A stretch of 34,313 nt of DNA from JAIVGV01 sp031425275. GTDB lineage: Bacteria; Acidobacteriota; Blastocatellia; Pyrinomonadales; Pyrinomonadaceae. The notes beneath the pieces are model-generated. The model was not told the origin of the DNA. It saw only the letters and a program-made list of their open reading frames with translations, and ran no database searches. The stretch spans positions 1 to 34,313 of the forward strand of contig JANPJA010000071.1 of NCBI GenBank assembly GCA_031425275.1, given 5' to 3'. Both the position numbers and the translations under genes were made by a program. Of the stretch, positions 32,986 through 34,313 are shown one piece after another; the first letter of the stretch is position 1, and the number at the start of each line of letters is the position of its first letter.

Positions 32986-33003
32986 CCTTGGCTCGTGCCA
33001 AGG
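32986..33003. other. Small hairpin CCTTGGC / GCCAAGG
   Basis: A 7-bp perfect stem with TCGT loop between the IS and tRNA-Asn. No gene lies in 32965-33105; this hairpin is the only structure seen. Confidence 0.4.
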
Positions 33004-33105
33004 GACGCGGATATTCTCACGAGACTAATTAGCCGTCAGCCCTTATTTTTGCCACCCAGCCATTCCAGATGACAAAAAACAGCCAAAAATTATTCAGCGA
33101 CAGGA

Positions 33106-33137
33106 AAGCCTCCATTTCACGCCGGAAATGGAGGCTT
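33106..33137 (-). terminator. Intrinsic-type terminator after tRNA-Asn
   Basis: A 13-bp stem (33106-33118 with 33125-33137) and a 6-nt loop, 13 nt past the tRNA 3' end on the minus strand. After the stem the minus strand reads TCCTG and then becomes T-rich. It is well placed to end the tRNA transcript. Confidence 0.65.
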
Positions 33138-33150
33138 ATACCTTTAGATT

Positions 33151-33225
33151 TGGCTCCGCAGGTAAGACTCGAACTTACAACCCTCCGGTTAACAGCCGGA
33201 TGCTCTGCCATTGAGCTACTGCGGA
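33151..33225 (-). tRNA. tRNA-Asn (anticodon GTT)
   Basis: 75 nt with encoded CCA. The acceptor TCCGCAG pairs with CTGCGGA; D arm GCTC/GAGC; anticodon stem TCCGG/CCGGA with loop CTGTTAA (anticodon GTT); five-base variable loop; T stem GTAAG/CTTAC with loop TTCGAGT. Discriminator G. All cloverleaf arms pair. The region forms a common false ORF in annotation, which is ignored here. Confidence 0.97.
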
Positions 33226-33518
33226 ATATCTGACGCCTCGCGTGGGTATTGCGTACTCGACGCGGGAAATTTTTATAGCAGAGGCCCAGCGGGAGCGTCA
33301 AGCGGGCGCGGGGCGCGGGTAGTGAGTGCTTGGGGGCAGGCGGGCGGCGCGGACGCGGGGGGGCGGGTTAACCGTCGCCGGGCGGGCGGCGCGTCGTAGC
33401 TTGCGTCGCGCGGGGAAGTGCGCGATCATCTCTCTCCGTTAAGCTCTTCAAGCATATTTAGTCGTCGTCGGCGCTTGCCGTGCAAGGGGCGCGGGCCGGC
33501 GCGCGGAGGTCCCCCGTC

Positions 33519-34253
33519 ATGCAGCGTCGCGTCACTTCCTGGATCAGCCCCCGGTTGGGGATGGACATGCCGATTGTGGCCTACGGCCACGCGGGCTACC
33601 CGCTGCTGATGCTGCCGACGGCGGCGGCCGACTACCTCGAGTACGAGCGCTTCCACCTCGTCAACTCGATCCAACACCTCATCGACGCGGGCCGCGTGCG
33701 CGCCTATTCCGTCAACAGCGTCAACCGCTACAGCCTCCTCAACGATCAGGCCTCGCCGCCGGTGAAGGCCGAGCTGCTCGCGCGCTTCAACGGCTATTTG
33801 ACCGAGGAGGTGTTGCCCTTCATCAAAAACGACACGGGCGACGCGCTCGCGCGCCCGCTCGTGATGGGGGTCAGCCTCGGCGCGACGCTCGCCGCCAACG
33901 CCTACTTCCGCCGCCCCGATCTCTTCGGCGGCCTCCTCGCCATCGCCGGCAGCTATGACATCCGCAACTACTTCGACGGCTACCACGACGAGAACGTCTA
34001 TTTTAACAACCCGGCCGCGTACCTGCCGAACTTGAACGACGAACACTTCCTCCCCGCGCTGCGCCGGGCCGAGGCCATCTACATCGTCACGGGGCAGGGC
34101 CGTTGGGAGGCGCCGGAGCGCAGCCGCCAACTCTCCGACATCCTCCGCTCCAAAGGCATCCCGCACCAACTCGAACTCTGGGGCCACGACGTGGATCACG
34201 ACTGGCCGTGGTGGCGCAAGATGCTGCCCTTTTATCTGGACAAGATTCTTTAA
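33519..34253 (+). CDS. Esterase-family alpha/beta-hydrolase
   Basis: A 244-aa protein related to putative esterases (esterase D/antigen 85-type fold; inference). The nucleophile elbow is GVSLG in VMGVSLGATLAANAYFR, and a late His-containing block WGHDVDHDWPWWRKMLP fits the catalytic His. The N-terminus TSWISPRLGMDMPIVAYGHAGYP is a typical start for this group. No signal peptide, so cytoplasmic. ATG 33519 has GGAGG 9 nt upstream; the open frame continues upstream to about 33480 without an SD. Substrate unknown. Transcribed away from tRNA-Asn. Confidence 0.86.
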   Translation: MQRRVTSWISPRLGMDMPIVAYGHAGYPLLMLPTAAADYLEYERFHLVNSIQHLIDAGRVRAYSVNSVNRYSLLNDQASPPVKAELLARFNGYLTEEVLPFIKNDTGDALARPLVMGVSLGATLAANAYFRRPDLFGGLLAIAGSYDIRNYFDGYHDENVYFNNPAAYLPNLNDEHFLPALRRAEAIYIVTGQGRWEAPERSRQLSDILRSKGIPHQLELWGHDVDHDWPWWRKMLPFYLDKIL

Positions 34254-34256
34254 GAG

Positions 34257-34284
34257 CCGTCAACCGTCAACCGTCAACCGTGAA
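34257..34284. repeat. CCGTCAA tandem heptamer
   Basis: CCGTCAA is repeated three times followed by a degenerate CCGTGAA, directly after the esterase stop. The GTCAACCGTGA motif also occurs at 1250-1265. A dispersed short repeat. Confidence 0.7.
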
Positions 34285-34313
34285 TAGAAGAAGACTGTTC
34301 TTCCTGTTCTCGG

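Noticed and set aside
33151..33225. tRNA-Asn as a phage/island attachment site
   Set aside because: No second copy of the tRNA 3' end found in the window beyond a 10-bp chance match near 29561, and no integrase.
33029..33301. 90-aa frame across tRNA-Asn
   Set aside because: A well-known tRNA-derived false ORF, with SSSLTCGAK-like sequence from the T arm.

Overview
The window is GC-rich bacterial chromosome with GTG/TTG starts, purine-rich Shine-Dalgarno (SD) sites and many dispersed intergenic repeats. Gene content (a CHAT/TPR protein, sigma and zinc-finger anti-sigma pairs, CARDB-like secreted proteins, an EAD-type protease/STAND cluster, CGCAGAGGACGCAGAG-type repeats) suggests an Acidobacteriota member, perhaps Blastocatellia. 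That placement is inference from style; no 16S rRNA or marker gene is present.

Region 1 (167-9848, all minus strand) is metabolic. Transcribed from high to low coordinates it encodes trehalose synthase, aspartate kinase, an M20 desuccinylase (DapE type), DapB, DapA, DapD, a small membrane protein, a class I/II aminotransferase and aspartate-semialdehyde dehydrogenase. This is nearly the whole succinylase route from aspartate to LL-diaminopimelate; dapF and lysA are absent. dapE/dapB and dapB/dapA overlap by ATGA, and dapA/dapD overlap by 47 bp. Two long palindromic elements bracket lysC.

Region 2 (10060-15661) holds an ECF sigma factor with a small ZAS zinc-finger protein, a noncoding stretch with a perfect hairpin, an exported di-haem cytochrome c, and three exported proteins of unknown function on the minus strand.

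Region 3 (16009-21584) has an exported TPR-CHAT (caspase-like) protein facing a membrane anti-sigma-like protein and an unusual 365-aa sigma-like protein. A 35-bp near-perfect palindrome lies upstream of the sigma-like gene.

Region 4 (21854-31937, minus strand) is the most interesting part: a compact five-gene operon. In order it encodes an endonuclease/exonuclease/phosphatase-fold protein, a trypsin-alpha/beta-hydrolase fusion, a 443-aa P-loop NTPase with a helical effector-associated-like N-terminus, a 1190-aa STAND/NLR-like NTPase, and a trypsin with an EAD1-like N-terminus. All catalytic residues I could check are present. The layout fits an NTP-dependent sensor and protease-cascade conflict (defence or cell-suicide) system whose possible outputs are protein, lipid and phosphodiester cleavage. 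This exact combination is not one I recognise.

Region 5 (32078-34313) has an IS5/IS427-type insertion sequence with a -1 frameshift signal, inserted 141 bp upstream of the region 4 operon, then tRNA-Asn(GTT) with a terminator, and an esterase-family protein.
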